Part shown: positions 1-7,762 of the stretch, piece after piece | How the letters are laid out: each line of letters starts with the position of its first letter | Position numbering within the stretch: the stretch's first letter is position 1 | Assembly (NCBI RefSeq): GCF_008056315.1 | Contig: NZ_VRKQ01000008.1 | Coordinates: 1,692,957-1,756,956 of the forward strand | Source: Seonamhaeicola maritimus | GTDB taxonomy: Bacteria > Bacteroidota > Bacteroidia > Flavobacteriales > Flavobacteriaceae | Direction: 5' to 3' | DNA: 64,000 bases | Notes under the pieces: generated by a model | What the model was told of the DNA's origin: nothing | The model's database searches: none | Seen by the model: only the letters and a program-made list of their open reading frames with translations | Translations under genes and position numbers: made by a program

Positions 1-1324
1 CCGAGGTTACTGTACCAGAGTCTTCTAGCGTTCTACTCAGGTTTTCTGGGGCTAAACCTTTGTCTTCAAAAGCTTTTTTATACATTCTACCTGGTACAAC
101 TATTGCCAAATATTGGTCGCTAGCAAGAGCATTTAAACCTAAACAACTTATAACTGTACTTAAGAATAAGCCAAAGACGGAATCGAATAAATTTAATACA
201 GATTTACTAATTCTAGAAAGTGCGCCTATAGCATCCATAACACCGCCAAAAACCATAGCACATATTATAAGCCAAATGGTATTAAGCATACCACTCATAC
301 CACCAGCTGTGAATAAATCATTTAACTCAGTACTTGAGGTTTCAACAGCGGTATCTACAGTAATGGCTTGCATAACACCTTTATAAGCCGATTGAAATGT
401 AAGTGTTTCTGCTTCGGCCACAGCCATTATAATATTTGGTTGCGCAACTATAGCAGCTAAAGCACCTAAAAGCGTACCTACCAATAAGGCAACTAAGGGA
501 GGTGTTTTTTTAATTATTAGAAAGATGACTGCTCCAGGAACTAAGAATAGCCAAGGTGATATGTTAAAGGCTCCATTTATAGCTTCAAGCTTATCTGAAA
601 TATCTGGAGTACCCATTGTATCAATGTTTAAACCAATAATTATAAATATAATGAGGGTAACCGTAATTGTAGGTACCGTTGTGATGGTCATATATTTAAT
701 ATGCGAAAACAATTCGCCACCAGCCATAGCTGGCGCTAAGTTTGTAGTATCACTTAATGGCGACATTTTATCTCCGAAATAGGCTCCCGAAAGCACTGCT
801 CCGGCGGTCATTCCTAAAGAAATACCCAAAGTTTCGCCAATTCCAATTAAGGCAATACCAACGGTTGCTGATGTGGTCCAAGAACTTCCGGTAGCAATAG
901 ATATTATGGCACATATTACAACACAGGCTGCTAAAAATATAGAAGGACTCAATATTTGAAGCCCGTAATAAATCATAGATGGAATAATACCGCTAATTAA
1001 CCAAGTACCTGCTAAAGCACCAACCATAAGAAGGATTATAATGGCGCCAGCGGTTGATTTTATGTTTTCGGCTACTTCATCAAGCATTTGCTTATATGAT
1101 ACCTTGTTATAGAAACCAACAATGGCGGCAACAGCACCACCTAATAGCAGGATAAACTGATTACTTCCGCTTAAAGCATCATCACCATAAACAAAATACA
1201 CATTGTAGAAAAGCATGCCTACTAAAGCAATAACCGGAATTAAAGCTTCCCAGATATTTAGTTCTTTATTTTCAATTATGTTTTCGTCTTGAGGTTCTCT
1301 AGGTTTGATGTTTTGGCTCTCCAT
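1..1324 (-). CDS. nhaC: Na+/H+ antiporter, NhaC family (3' end cut by window edge)
   Basis: The ATG at 1324 opens a minus-strand frame of 441 codons with no stop that runs off base 1. The product begins MESQNIKPREPQDEN, a short hydrophilic N-terminus, followed by many hydrophobic segments. The stretches ATGSSWTTSATVGIAL and SGAYFGDKMSPLSDTTNLA, and a late LASDQYLAIVVPGRMY, are characteristic of NhaC-type antiporters, which exchange Na+ for H+ across the inner membrane. Family members are roughly 460-490 residues, so only a short C-terminal piece should be missing. The gene is divergent from the hydrolase at 1416 and shares a 91-bp spacer with an inverted repeat. A role in Na+ and pH homeostasis in a salty habitat is inference; the family call is firm. 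Confidence 0.9.
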   Translation of the reverse strand, partial: MESQNIKPREPQDENIIENKELNIWEALIPVIALVGMLFYNVYFVYGDDALSGSNQFILLLGGAVAAIVGFYNKVSYKQMLDEVAENIKSTAGAIIILLMVGALAGTWLISGIIPSMIYYGLQILSPSIFLAACVVICAIISIATGSSWTTSATVGIALIGIGETLGISLGMTAGAVLSGAYFGDKMSPLSDTTNLAPAMAGGELFSHIKYMTITTVPTITVTLIIFIIIGLNIDTMGTPDISDKLEAINGAFNISPWLFLVPGAVIFLIIKKTPPLVALLVGTLLGALAAIVAQPNIIMAVAEAETLTFQSAYKGVMQAITVDTAVETSSTELNDLFTAGGMSGMLNTIWLIICAMVFGGVMDAIGALSRISKSVLNLFDSVFGLFLSTVISCLGLNALASDQYLAIVVPGRMYKKAFEDKGLAPENLSRTLEDSGTVTS

Positions 1325-1340
1325 GAAGTAATTTTATAAA

Positions 1341-1365
1341 TGTAATGTTACAATAATCATGTAAC
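1341..1365. promoter_or_regulatory. TGTAA/TTACA inverted repeats between divergent genes
   Basis: A perfect inverted repeat, GTTACA-N7-TGTAAC, lies at 1347-1365. A further TGTAA arm at 1341-1345 pairs with TTACA at 1348-1352. The element sits about 17 bp upstream of the nhaC start and just upstream of the -33 box for the gene at 1416, so it could serve as an operator for either gene. No regulator is identified. Confidence 0.4.
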
Positions 1366-1366
1366 C

Positions 1367-1396
1367 TTTGCAAATGAAAATAGTTCAGTAAATTTG
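1367..1396 (+). promoter_or_regulatory. Bacteroidota-type promoter for the hydrolase at 1416
   Basis: TTTG at 1367-1370 is followed by 18 bp and then TAAATTTG at 1389-1396. This is an exact match to the -33 TTTG / -7 TAnnTTTG consensus of Bacteroidota sigma-A. The start codon lies 19 bp further on. Confidence 0.6.
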
Positions 1397-1415
1397 TCTT
1401 GACTTTAAATAAGGT

Positions 1416-2438
1416 ATGGATTCATTAACTCAAATTGTTTTAGGAGCTGCTTGTGGTGAAGCAGTTTTAGGTAAGAAAATAGGAAACAAGGCGCTTCTTT
1501 TTGGTGCTATTGGAGGGACTATTCCTGATTTAGATGTTTTTGTGGGGAGCTGGATTTATGGTAATGAAATTGATGCTATGTTATTCCATCGCGGATTTAT
1601 GCATTCCATTTTGTTTTCGGTTTTTGCCGCAGTTATTTTGGGTTGGTTAACTTTTAAATTTTATAACACCCGAAGCAGGCAGGGTAGTACCGACTTGAAA
1701 GATTGGATGTATCTATTCTTTTGGTCACTGTTTACACATCCTATTTTAGACTGTTTTACACCTTATGGCACCCAATTATTTGCGCCAATAAGTAATTATA
1801 GAGTGGCTTTAAATAATATAGCTGTAGTTGATCCTATTTACACCTTGCCATTTCTGTTGTGCCTTATTGTATTGATGTTTTTTAGACGAACATCTAGTAA
1901 AAGACGGTTTGTTTTAAAGCTTGGTATTGGCATAAGTTCATTGTATTTACTCTTTACTTTTGGTAATAAGTTATACATGGATTCGGTATTTAAAAAATCT
2001 TTGATAAGTAATAAAGTAGATTTTAAACGTGGCTATACACAGCCCACCATTTTTAATAATATTCTGTGGTATGGCGTAGCCGAAACGGATTCAACTTATT
2101 GGGTTGGGTATTATTCACTCTTAGATAAGGATGACTTGTTTTCTGATTTTAGGGAATTGAAGAAGGAACGGGACTTATCTGCTGAAAAATATAAACGTGT
2201 TAAAAAATTGGCATGGTTCAGCAACGATTATTTCAGTATTTATAAAGTAGGAGAGAACGAATATCAATATAACGATTTGCGTTACCCTGTCACCAGTGAA
2301 GAAAACTCTACCTCTTCAGTTTTTAGATTTCTTTTGTATGACGACGATGGAAAACTAAACATGAAACCTTTTGAACGTAATGAGGACAACATTTCTGATG
2401 CCCTCAACGCTCTATGGGTTCGTATGAAAGGAAAATAA
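1416..2438 (+). CDS. Membrane-bound metal-dependent hydrolase (YdjM/DUF457 type)
   Basis: This 340-residue protein opens with MDSLTQIVLGAACGEAVLG and IGGTIPDLDVFVG, the signature of the YdjM/DUF457 family of predicted membrane-bound metal-dependent hydrolases. HRGFMHS (about residues 58-64) and a later FTHPILDCFTPYG supply the conserved His and Asp residues that probably bind metal. Hydrophobic segments lie near residues 64-80, 95-105, 140-160 and 165-185. The C-terminal 140 residues are hydrophilic and not family-typical. A good promoter lies upstream. The substrate is unknown, and a role in membrane lipid or phosphate-ester hydrolysis would be speculation. Confidence 0.85.
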   Translation: MDSLTQIVLGAACGEAVLGKKIGNKALLFGAIGGTIPDLDVFVGSWIYGNEIDAMLFHRGFMHSILFSVFAAVILGWLTFKFYNTRSRQGSTDLKDWMYLFFWSLFTHPILDCFTPYGTQLFAPISNYRVALNNIAVVDPIYTLPFLLCLIVLMFFRRTSSKRRFVLKLGIGISSLYLLFTFGNKLYMDSVFKKSLISNKVDFKRGYTQPTIFNNILWYGVAETDSTYWVGYYSLLDKDDLFSDFRELKKERDLSAEKYKRVKKLAWFSNDYFSIYKVGENEYQYNDLRYPVTSEENSTSSVFRFLLYDDDGKLNMKPFERNEDNISDALNALWVRMKGK

Positions 2439-2441
2439 GGC

Positions 2442-3668
2442 TTAAGCCAATTGCGTTTCCTTTTTAGGCATTAACACACCTAGTTCTGTCATGCAAGATT
2501 TCATTGTTTTATAAGTGCGTTCAATATCGGCGTCCAATCCAATTGAAAAGCGTATTAAACCGTCTGTTAATCCCATTTCATACTGTTCTTCTTCAGGTAT
2601 TTCAGAAGAGGTTGATGTTCCTGGAGCACTAAATAAGGTTTTATAAAACCCTAAACTAACCGCTAAATAACCTAAGTTGCGTTCTTGCATCATTTCCATG
2701 AGTTCGTTAGCTAGCTCTAATGAGCCAACATCTATGGTAAGTAGTCCACCAAAGCCATATTCCGTATTCATCATCTTTCTGAATAAATCATGAGAAGGAT
2801 GTGATTCTAAGCCGGGATAAACGGTTTTAAGTCCGTCAGCTTCAAATTTCTCAGCTAAATACAGCGCATTTTTACTATGCTGTTGCATTCTAATATGCAG
2901 CGTTCTAAGATTTTTTAGTACTGATGCTGCTCGTAAACTATCCATGGTAACACCTAAAAGCATAGAGGCGCCATCATTTACATTGCGTAATTCATTAATA
3001 AATTCTTGAGTGCCACAAACCACACCACCAACGGTATCACTAGATCCGTTTATGAATTTTGTTAAGCTATGAATCACCACATCTGCACCTAAAACGGTAG
3101 GGGATATTGATAAAGGCGAAAATGTATTATCTACTACTAATTTTAAATTGTGTCTTTTGGCAATGTCTGAAAGCCCTTTTATATCGGCTATTTCTAAAAG
3201 CGGATTACTGACTGATTCACAGTAAATTATTTTTGTGTCTTTTGTAATTGAAGCCTCAACGGTTTCTAAATTAGTGATATCAACAAATGATGTTTCTATT
3301 TTAAGTTTAGGAGTAAAATTTTTCAAAAAGGCATAGGTGCCACCATAAATGGTTCTGCTAGATATAACATGGTCTCCTGCGCTACATAATTGCAAAATCA
3401 CTGAAGTAATAGCGCCCATTCCTGAAGATGTTACGTTGGCAGTTTCGGTGACTTCCATTGCTGCTAAAGCTTCACCCAAATACAAGTTAGAAGGTGAGGA
3501 ATGGCGTGAATATAAATAGCAACCATCTGCATTACCTTCAAAAGTATCGAACATGGTTTTTGCTGATAAAAAAGTATAGGTTGAAGAGTCAGAAATAGAA
3601 GGGTTTACACCACCAAATTCTCCAAAATATTGTAAATCCTGAATATTGTTTGCGGGCTTAAAAGACAT
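2442..3668 (-). CDS. PLP-dependent Cys/Met metabolism enzyme (methionine gamma-lyase / cystathionine synthase type)
   Basis: The frame is open to 3692, but the ATG at 3668 (MSFKPANNIQDLQ) fits the family start and gives 408 residues. Family marks are YSRHSSPSNLYLGEALAAME, the YGGTY segment, VVDNTF and the PLP-lysine motif HSLTKFINGSSDTVGG. These belong to the Cys/Met metabolism fold-type I PLP enzymes, which perform alpha/beta- or gamma-elimination or replacement on sulfur amino acids. The Lrp-type regulator at 3826 is divergent, which suggests amino-acid-responsive control. The exact reaction (methionine gamma-lyase or a cystathionine enzyme) cannot be read from the sequence. The gene ends 3 bp from the convergent hydrolase. 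Confidence 0.85.
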   Translation of the reverse strand: MSFKPANNIQDLQYFGEFGGVNPSISDSSTYTFLSAKTMFDTFEGNADGCYLYSRHSSPSNLYLGEALAAMEVTETANVTSSGMGAITSVILQLCSAGDHVISSRTIYGGTYAFLKNFTPKLKIETSFVDITNLETVEASITKDTKIIYCESVSNPLLEIADIKGLSDIAKRHNLKLVVDNTFSPLSISPTVLGADVVIHSLTKFINGSSDTVGGVVCGTQEFINELRNVNDGASMLLGVTMDSLRAASVLKNLRTLHIRMQQHSKNALYLAEKFEADGLKTVYPGLESHPSHDLFRKMMNTEYGFGGLLTIDVGSLELANELMEMMQERNLGYLAVSLGFYKTLFSAPGTSTSSEIPEEEQYEMGLTDGLIRFSIGLDADIERTYKTMKSCMTELGVLMPKKETQLA

Positions 3669-3809
3669 AATGATTTGATTTAGTTTTATCAAATTTCGAT
3701 ATATTATGAATAATAATCAATAAGTATTTAAAATCATAGAAAATAAAACTATTATTATTTATTAAAATAGAAATAAAGTTTATTAATTAGTTAGTTTTAA
3801 GTATATTTA

Positions 3810-3822
3810 AGAAAAATTTTCT
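3810..3822. promoter_or_regulatory. Short perfect palindrome upstream of the Lrp gene
   Basis: AGAAAAATTTTCT at 3810-3822 is a perfect odd-centred palindrome ending 3 bp before the lrp-like ATG. Its position would suit autoregulation, but the region is very AT-rich and chance is likely. Confidence 0.25.
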
Positions 3823-3825
3823 ATT

Positions 3826-4284
3826 ATGATTTTTGATGCTACAGATAAGAGGCTTTTAGAGTTTTTGCAACAAGACAGTAAGCAAACAAACAAGGAACTT
3901 TCAAATAAGTTAAATCTTTCGGTTACAGCAGTTTATGAACGTATAAAGAAATTAGAGAAAGAAGGTTTTATTGATGGCTATATTGCTTTGGTAAATAAAG
4001 AAAAGGTTAAAAAAAATTTCATCGTATTTTGTCATATAAAGCTGGTTCAACACAGTCAGGATTATGTGGTTAGCTTTGAAAGAGAAGTAGCCAAATTAAA
4101 AGAGGTGTTAGAGTGTTATCATTTAAGTGGTGATTACGACTACCTTTTAAAAGTTTTGGTAACAGATATGGCAGAATTCAGAGAATTCATGGTAAAAAAG
4201 CTAACAACCATCAATCATATTGGGAGCACACATAGTATGTTTGTTATAAATGAAGTTAAACATACTACAATCATAAATATGTAA
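3826..4284 (+). CDS. Lrp/AsnC family transcriptional regulator
   Basis: This 152-residue protein has the normal length of a single-unit Lrp/AsnC regulator. Residues 1-55 form the helix-turn-helix (DATDKRLLEFLQQDSKQTNKE, then LSVTAVYERIKKLEKEG). Residues 65-150 form the RAM/AsnC ligand-binding domain, with the typical ECYHLSGDYDYLLKVL turn. Such proteins sense amino acids and assemble as oligomers on DNA. The gene is divergent from the PLP enzyme at 2442-3668, its probable target, and stops 2 bp before the CPBP gene. Confidence 0.93.
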   Translation: MIFDATDKRLLEFLQQDSKQTNKELSNKLNLSVTAVYERIKKLEKEGFIDGYIALVNKEKVKKNFIVFCHIKLVQHSQDYVVSFEREVAKLKEVLECYHLSGDYDYLLKVLVTDMAEFREFMVKKLTTINHIGSTHSMFVINEVKHTTIINM

Positions 4285-4286
4285 AT

Positions 4287-4913
4287 ATGCAATCAACCTT
4301 ATATAAAGGCCTTGAGTTTTTTATCATTTTTGTTTTAGTACCAGTAAGTTTTACCATTAATTATGCACCATTAGTTAAAGGTGTTATTGGGCTAATGGGT
4401 TTTATATATATTATTTATGTGTTACTCAAAGTAGAAAAACTTAGTTTTAAAATTGTACCTAATCTAAATTGGAAAAGCTTTTGGAAGGCAACCTTTCTTA
4501 AACTACTAATTATAGTTGCAATTACTACAGTATTTGTTTGGACTACCAACAAAGAATCTCTTTTTGTCGTTCTGTTGAATAAACCTAAAATGTGGGTTAT
4601 TATTTTATTTATTTACACATTTCTGTCTGTTTATCCTCAAGAGTTAGTTTATCGCACATTCTTTTTTCAACGCTATCAAGGTTTAATTAAAAATGAAAAG
4701 TTCTTCCTCTTTTTAAATGCCATAATATTCTCATTAGGGCACATATTTTTTAAAAATGCCTTGGTAATAGTGCTTACATTTCTTGGTGGATTGCTGTTCG
4801 CCATAACTTATAAAAAAACTAATTCTACGTTACTGGTTTCAATTGAGCATGCCATTTACGGTTGCTGGTTATTCACAGTTGGTATGGGTGATATGTTAGG
4901 GTTTCCAAGTTGA
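4287..4913 (+). CDS. CPBP-family intramembrane metalloprotease-like protein
   Basis: The protein is 208 residues with about six hydrophobic segments. The C-terminal half carries the CPBP (CAAX protease / bacteriocin-processing, ABI) pattern: PQELVYRTFFFQRY at about residues 111-124, FSLGHIFF for the second motif and EHAIYG for the third. In active members the first motif is EExxxR; here the first Glu is Gln (QExxxR), which could weaken or alter activity. The gene starts 2 bp after the Lrp stop, so the two are probably cotranscribed. The substrate is unknown. Confidence 0.75.
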   Translation: MQSTLYKGLEFFIIFVLVPVSFTINYAPLVKGVIGLMGFIYIIYVLLKVEKLSFKIVPNLNWKSFWKATFLKLLIIVAITTVFVWTTNKESLFVVLLNKPKMWVIILFIYTFLSVYPQELVYRTFFFQRYQGLIKNEKFFLFLNAIIFSLGHIFFKNALVIVLTFLGGLLFAITYKKTNSTLLVSIEHAIYGCWLFTVGMGDMLGFPS

Positions 4914-4999
4914 AAATATTTTATATTCTAATTCTTACAGGTGTTAATTCTTTTTGCTATTTTTAAAAAAACTATTATTAACTAAATAAGATTTTTAGT

Positions 5000-5527
5000 A
5001 TGAAAAACTTAAGACCTCTCATTTTAGGGATTATTATTGGCGCTTTGGCAACTTACTTTTTTTGCCCAAGACAAGCCGTGGAAGATTCTACTTTAGAAAT
5101 TGTAAAAGTAATAAAACCTAAAGGCGTTATTTCTGTTGATAAAGCCAAGGCTTTGAATAAAAATTGGACTGATTACAGAGAAGCTGCTGTAGACTCAGCG
5201 GCTAGAAAACAAGGAAGAAATAAAGATGATAGATCTGTATGGTGGTCTATTGACGATATTGAAAACTATATTGCGTATTCAAAACAACAAACTGATAGTT
5301 TGGGGTATGATATGACAGGATTTCGTGTATATCTAGGGGTTTATGGTAAAAATGCAGGACAGAGTAAAAAGAATTTAACCACCATGTTTATGGTGCCTAC
5401 GGTTGGGAAATCTATTCAAAAGGCTGGTGTAAATTTGTTTAATGTGAATATGCAAGGTAATGGTGATTGTCCTACTTGTCCACCATTAAATGAAGGAACT
5501 GGAGGTGGAGGTGGGTATCCACAATAG
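5000..5527 (+). CDS. Hypothetical membrane-anchored protein with Gly-rich tail
   Basis: I do not recognise a family for this 175-residue protein. Residues 4-22 (RPLILGIIIGALATYFF) form a single N-terminal membrane anchor followed by CPRQ, so the rest probably faces the periplasm. Residues 35-150 look globular. The C-terminus holds GNGDCPTCPPLNEG and ends GGGGGYPQ. The CPTC pair could bind metal or form a disulfide, which is inference. The stop lies 5 bp before the first 7-TM gene, so it appears to be the first gene of an operon running to the histidine kinase at 7763. Confidence 0.7.
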   Translation: MKNLRPLILGIIIGALATYFFCPRQAVEDSTLEIVKVIKPKGVISVDKAKALNKNWTDYREAAVDSAARKQGRNKDDRSVWWSIDDIENYIAYSKQQTDSLGYDMTGFRVYLGVYGKNAGQSKKNLTTMFMVPTVGKSIQKAGVNLFNVNMQGNGDCPTCPPLNEGTGGGGGYPQ

Positions 5528-5532
5528 GCTAT

Positions 5533-6273
5533 ATGAATGAATTTCTAAAAGAGTATTATTCACTAATCACTCATAGCCTTGAAATTATGGCTGCTGTTAC
5601 TGGTTTATTTTTATACAAAAAATACGAACTGACAGCAGCTAAATATTTTGTTTATTTTTTGTTTTATTTAACTTTTTTTGATTTTTTGTCTGGGTATACA
5701 TATCCGAGTTATATTCACTCAGAGTTATTTATGAGTTTTTTAAAAGGAACTGTTTTGGAAAAAAATTATTGGCTTTCCACACTATATTGGAAAATAGGAG
5801 CCATTATGTTTTTCGCGTTTTATTATGGCAAAATTTTGAATTATCAATCTTTTAAAAACATCATCAAATATATCAGTTATGGTTTTTTTGTCTTTTCTAT
5901 AATTTACATCTTGTTAAACTGGAGTGCTTTTTTTACAAGTTATTTCCCAATCATTAGCATTTTGGGGTCTATTGTAATATTTTTATGTACCATATTTTAT
6001 TTTATTGAATTACTACAAAGTGAAACAATTCTAACTTTTTACAAGTCTTTAAATTTTTATATAAGTGCTGCAATTTTTATTTGGTGGCTTATCATTACAC
6101 CTATTGTATTTTATGATAACTATACGTCCTATACGGTAGGTATATATGAAAGAGATTGGGATTATATTGAGCTTAGACGACTTATCTATATTTCTGCGAA
6201 TATTTTTATGTATTCAACGTTTACTTTTGCCTTAATTTTTTGTAAACCTGAAATAAAAATTGATAAAGTTTGA
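5533..6273 (+). CDS. 7-TM membrane protein, tandem paralog 1
   Basis: This is a 246-residue integral membrane protein of unknown function and the first of three tandem paralogs. By eye it has seven hydrophobic spans, near residues 17-28, 39-56, 86-103, 114-131, 138-162, 174-193 and 219-236. Features shared with its two neighbours are the N-terminal SLITHSLE, AAVTGLFLYKKY, AKYFVYFL, a DxxSGY turn after span 2, KNYWLSTLYWKIGAI, AAIFIWWLIITP in span 6 and the end TFALIFCKP. The conserved TH...E and GY residues near the membrane face suggest a functional site. Its stop codon overlaps the next ATG by one base (TGATG), indicating coupled translation. Confidence 0.8.
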   Translation: MNEFLKEYYSLITHSLEIMAAVTGLFLYKKYELTAAKYFVYFLFYLTFFDFLSGYTYPSYIHSELFMSFLKGTVLEKNYWLSTLYWKIGAIMFFAFYYGKILNYQSFKNIIKYISYGFFVFSIIYILLNWSAFFTSYFPIISILGSIVIFLCTIFYFIELLQSETILTFYKSLNFYISAAIFIWWLIITPIVFYDNYTSYTVGIYERDWDYIELRRLIYISANIFMYSTFTFALIFCKPEIKIDKV

Positions 6274-7013
6274 TGAAAGACTTTTTATTAAACAATTACA
6301 GTTTTATAACTCATTTGGTAGAGTTTTTAGCAGCCCTAACTGGTCTGCTTTTTTATAAAAAGTATAAGTTTACTGCTGCAAAATATTTTATATGGTTTTT
6401 AGTTTACGTGGTATTTTTTGATACTCTATCAGGCTATACAAGGTATGTTCATCCAGATAGATTTTTAAGTTTTCTTATTGATACGCCTTTTGAAAAAAAT
6501 CATTGGTTAGGAACAATTTATTGGGATATTGGAGCTATTATTTTCTTTGTATTTTATTATAATAAGATTTTAAAAACTAATAGATTTAAGATTGTTTTAA
6601 AATATAGTGCCTATCTGTTTCTTGGGATTTCCATAGTGCAAATTATTGTCGGATGGCAAGATTTTTTCAGTAAGTTCTTTTCTGTAATTATATTAGCTGG
6701 AGCAGTTGTGATTTTTGAGGGTACAGTTTTGTATTTTGTAGAAGTTTTAAAAAGTGACAAAATATTAACCTTTTATAGGTCATTAAGCTTTTACATTAGC
6801 TCAGCTATTTTTATTTGGTGGCTAATTATAACCCCATTTACATTTTATGACGTTTACGTTACTTATGAAGTCGTTGGCAGGTATCAAGATATAGACTTTA
6901 TTTTTTTAAAGTGGCAAATATTTTTATTCTCAAACATTTTCATGTATTCCACTTTCATTTTTGCATTAATATTTTGTAAACCTGGAACTGAAATTAATAA
7001 GACTGATGGTTGA
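6273..7013 (+). CDS. 7-TM membrane protein, tandem paralog 2
   Basis: The 246-residue product starts at the ATG at 6273 (MKDFLLNNYSFITHLVE), which overlaps the previous stop. A TTG one codon earlier is possible but unnecessary. It has the same seven-span plan as paralog 1, with LAALTGLLFYKKYKFTAAKYF, DTLSGYTRY, KNHWLGTIYWDIGAI, SSAIFIWWLIITPFTFYD and a terminal TFIFALIFCKP. Divergence is greatest in the loops and in span 5, while the TH..E, GY and IWWLIIT patches are kept. The last codons overlap the next gene by 8 bp. The function is unknown. Confidence 0.8.
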   Translation: MKDFLLNNYSFITHLVEFLAALTGLLFYKKYKFTAAKYFIWFLVYVVFFDTLSGYTRYVHPDRFLSFLIDTPFEKNHWLGTIYWDIGAIIFFVFYYNKILKTNRFKIVLKYSAYLFLGISIVQIIVGWQDFFSKFFSVIILAGAVVIFEGTVLYFVEVLKSDKILTFYRSLSFYISSAIFIWWLIITPFTFYDVYVTYEVVGRYQDIDFIFLKWQIFLFSNIFMYSTFIFALIFCKPGTEINKTDG

Positions 7014-7722
7014 TTTTTTATTAGAAAACTATAGTCTATTAACACATTCGGTAGAATGGTTGGCTGCTATTACAGGAGTTATTCTTTATAAAAGCTATAA
7101 ACATACAAACGCTAAATATTTTATTTGGTTTTTAATTTACTTATCCATTTGCGACTTAATAGGGGGTTATAAGTATTATGTTAAAGATGGGTTTCTAAGT
7201 TTGTTACAAGGCACTGTTTTTGAAAGGAATTATTGGTGGACAACATCCTATTGGAAAATTGGAGCCATAGTTTTTTTTGCTTTTTACTATTATAAAGTTT
7301 TAGCAAAGGAAAAGTATAAATTAATCTTAAAGTACTCTGGTTATTTGTTTTTAGTTTTTTCTATAGTTTATATAGGTTTTCATTGGAGAGCATTCTTTGT
7401 TTCCTTTTTTCCTGTTATAAGTATAATCGGTTCTGTAGTGATTTTTTTTTGTGTTATATTTTACTTTATTGAGTTGTTACAGACTGAAGAAATATTATCA
7501 TTTTATAAAGATATCAATTTCTATGTTACAGCAGCTATTTTTATTTGGTGGCTTATTATAACGCATGTTGTGTTTTATGACAACTACATGTCCTTAGGAA
7601 ATGATAATAAATATATGGAGCTTAGACAGGTATTGTATATATTATCAAATCTTTTAATGTATTTGACATTTACTTTTGCCTTAATTTATTGTAAGCCTAA
7701 AAGGGACATTGATAAAATTTAA
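7006..7722 (+). CDS. 7-TM membrane protein, tandem paralog 3
   Basis: This is a 238-residue paralog starting at ATG 7006, inside the end of paralog 2. It keeps SLLTHSVEWLAAITGVILYK, AKYFIWFLIYL, CDLIGGYKYY, RNYWWTTSYWKIGAI, AAIFIWWLIITH and TFALIYCKP. It reads closer to paralog 1 than to paralog 2 (for example GTVFERNYW and FYFIELLQTEEIL). The histidine kinase begins 40 bp downstream on the same strand. No catalytic motif is visible. A receptor, small-molecule-binding or transport role is possible but unproven. Confidence 0.8.
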   Translation: MVDFLLENYSLLTHSVEWLAAITGVILYKSYKHTNAKYFIWFLIYLSICDLIGGYKYYVKDGFLSLLQGTVFERNYWWTTSYWKIGAIVFFAFYYYKVLAKEKYKLILKYSGYLFLVFSIVYIGFHWRAFFVSFFPVISIIGSVVIFFCVIFYFIELLQTEEILSFYKDINFYVTAAIFIWWLIITHVVFYDNYMSLGNDNKYMELRQVLYILSNLLMYLTFTFALIYCKPKRDIDKI

Positions 7723-7732
7723 AGGGATAATA

Positions 7733-7758
7733 TTGTAGAATAATTAAGTATATATTTG
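7733..7758 (+). promoter_or_regulatory. Possible internal promoter before the histidine kinase
   Basis: TATATTTG at 7751-7758 fits the -7 consensus. TTG at 7733-7735 is 15 bp upstream, which is short for a -33 box. The -7 box ends only 4 bp before the ATG at 7763, so a transcript from here would be nearly leaderless. The site is weak. Confidence 0.3.
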
Positions 7759-7762
7759 TGAT

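Noticed and set aside
60-782. Plus-strand open frames opposite the NhaC gene
   Set aside because: They are the antisense of a clear antiporter gene and have no family motif or ribosome-binding context.
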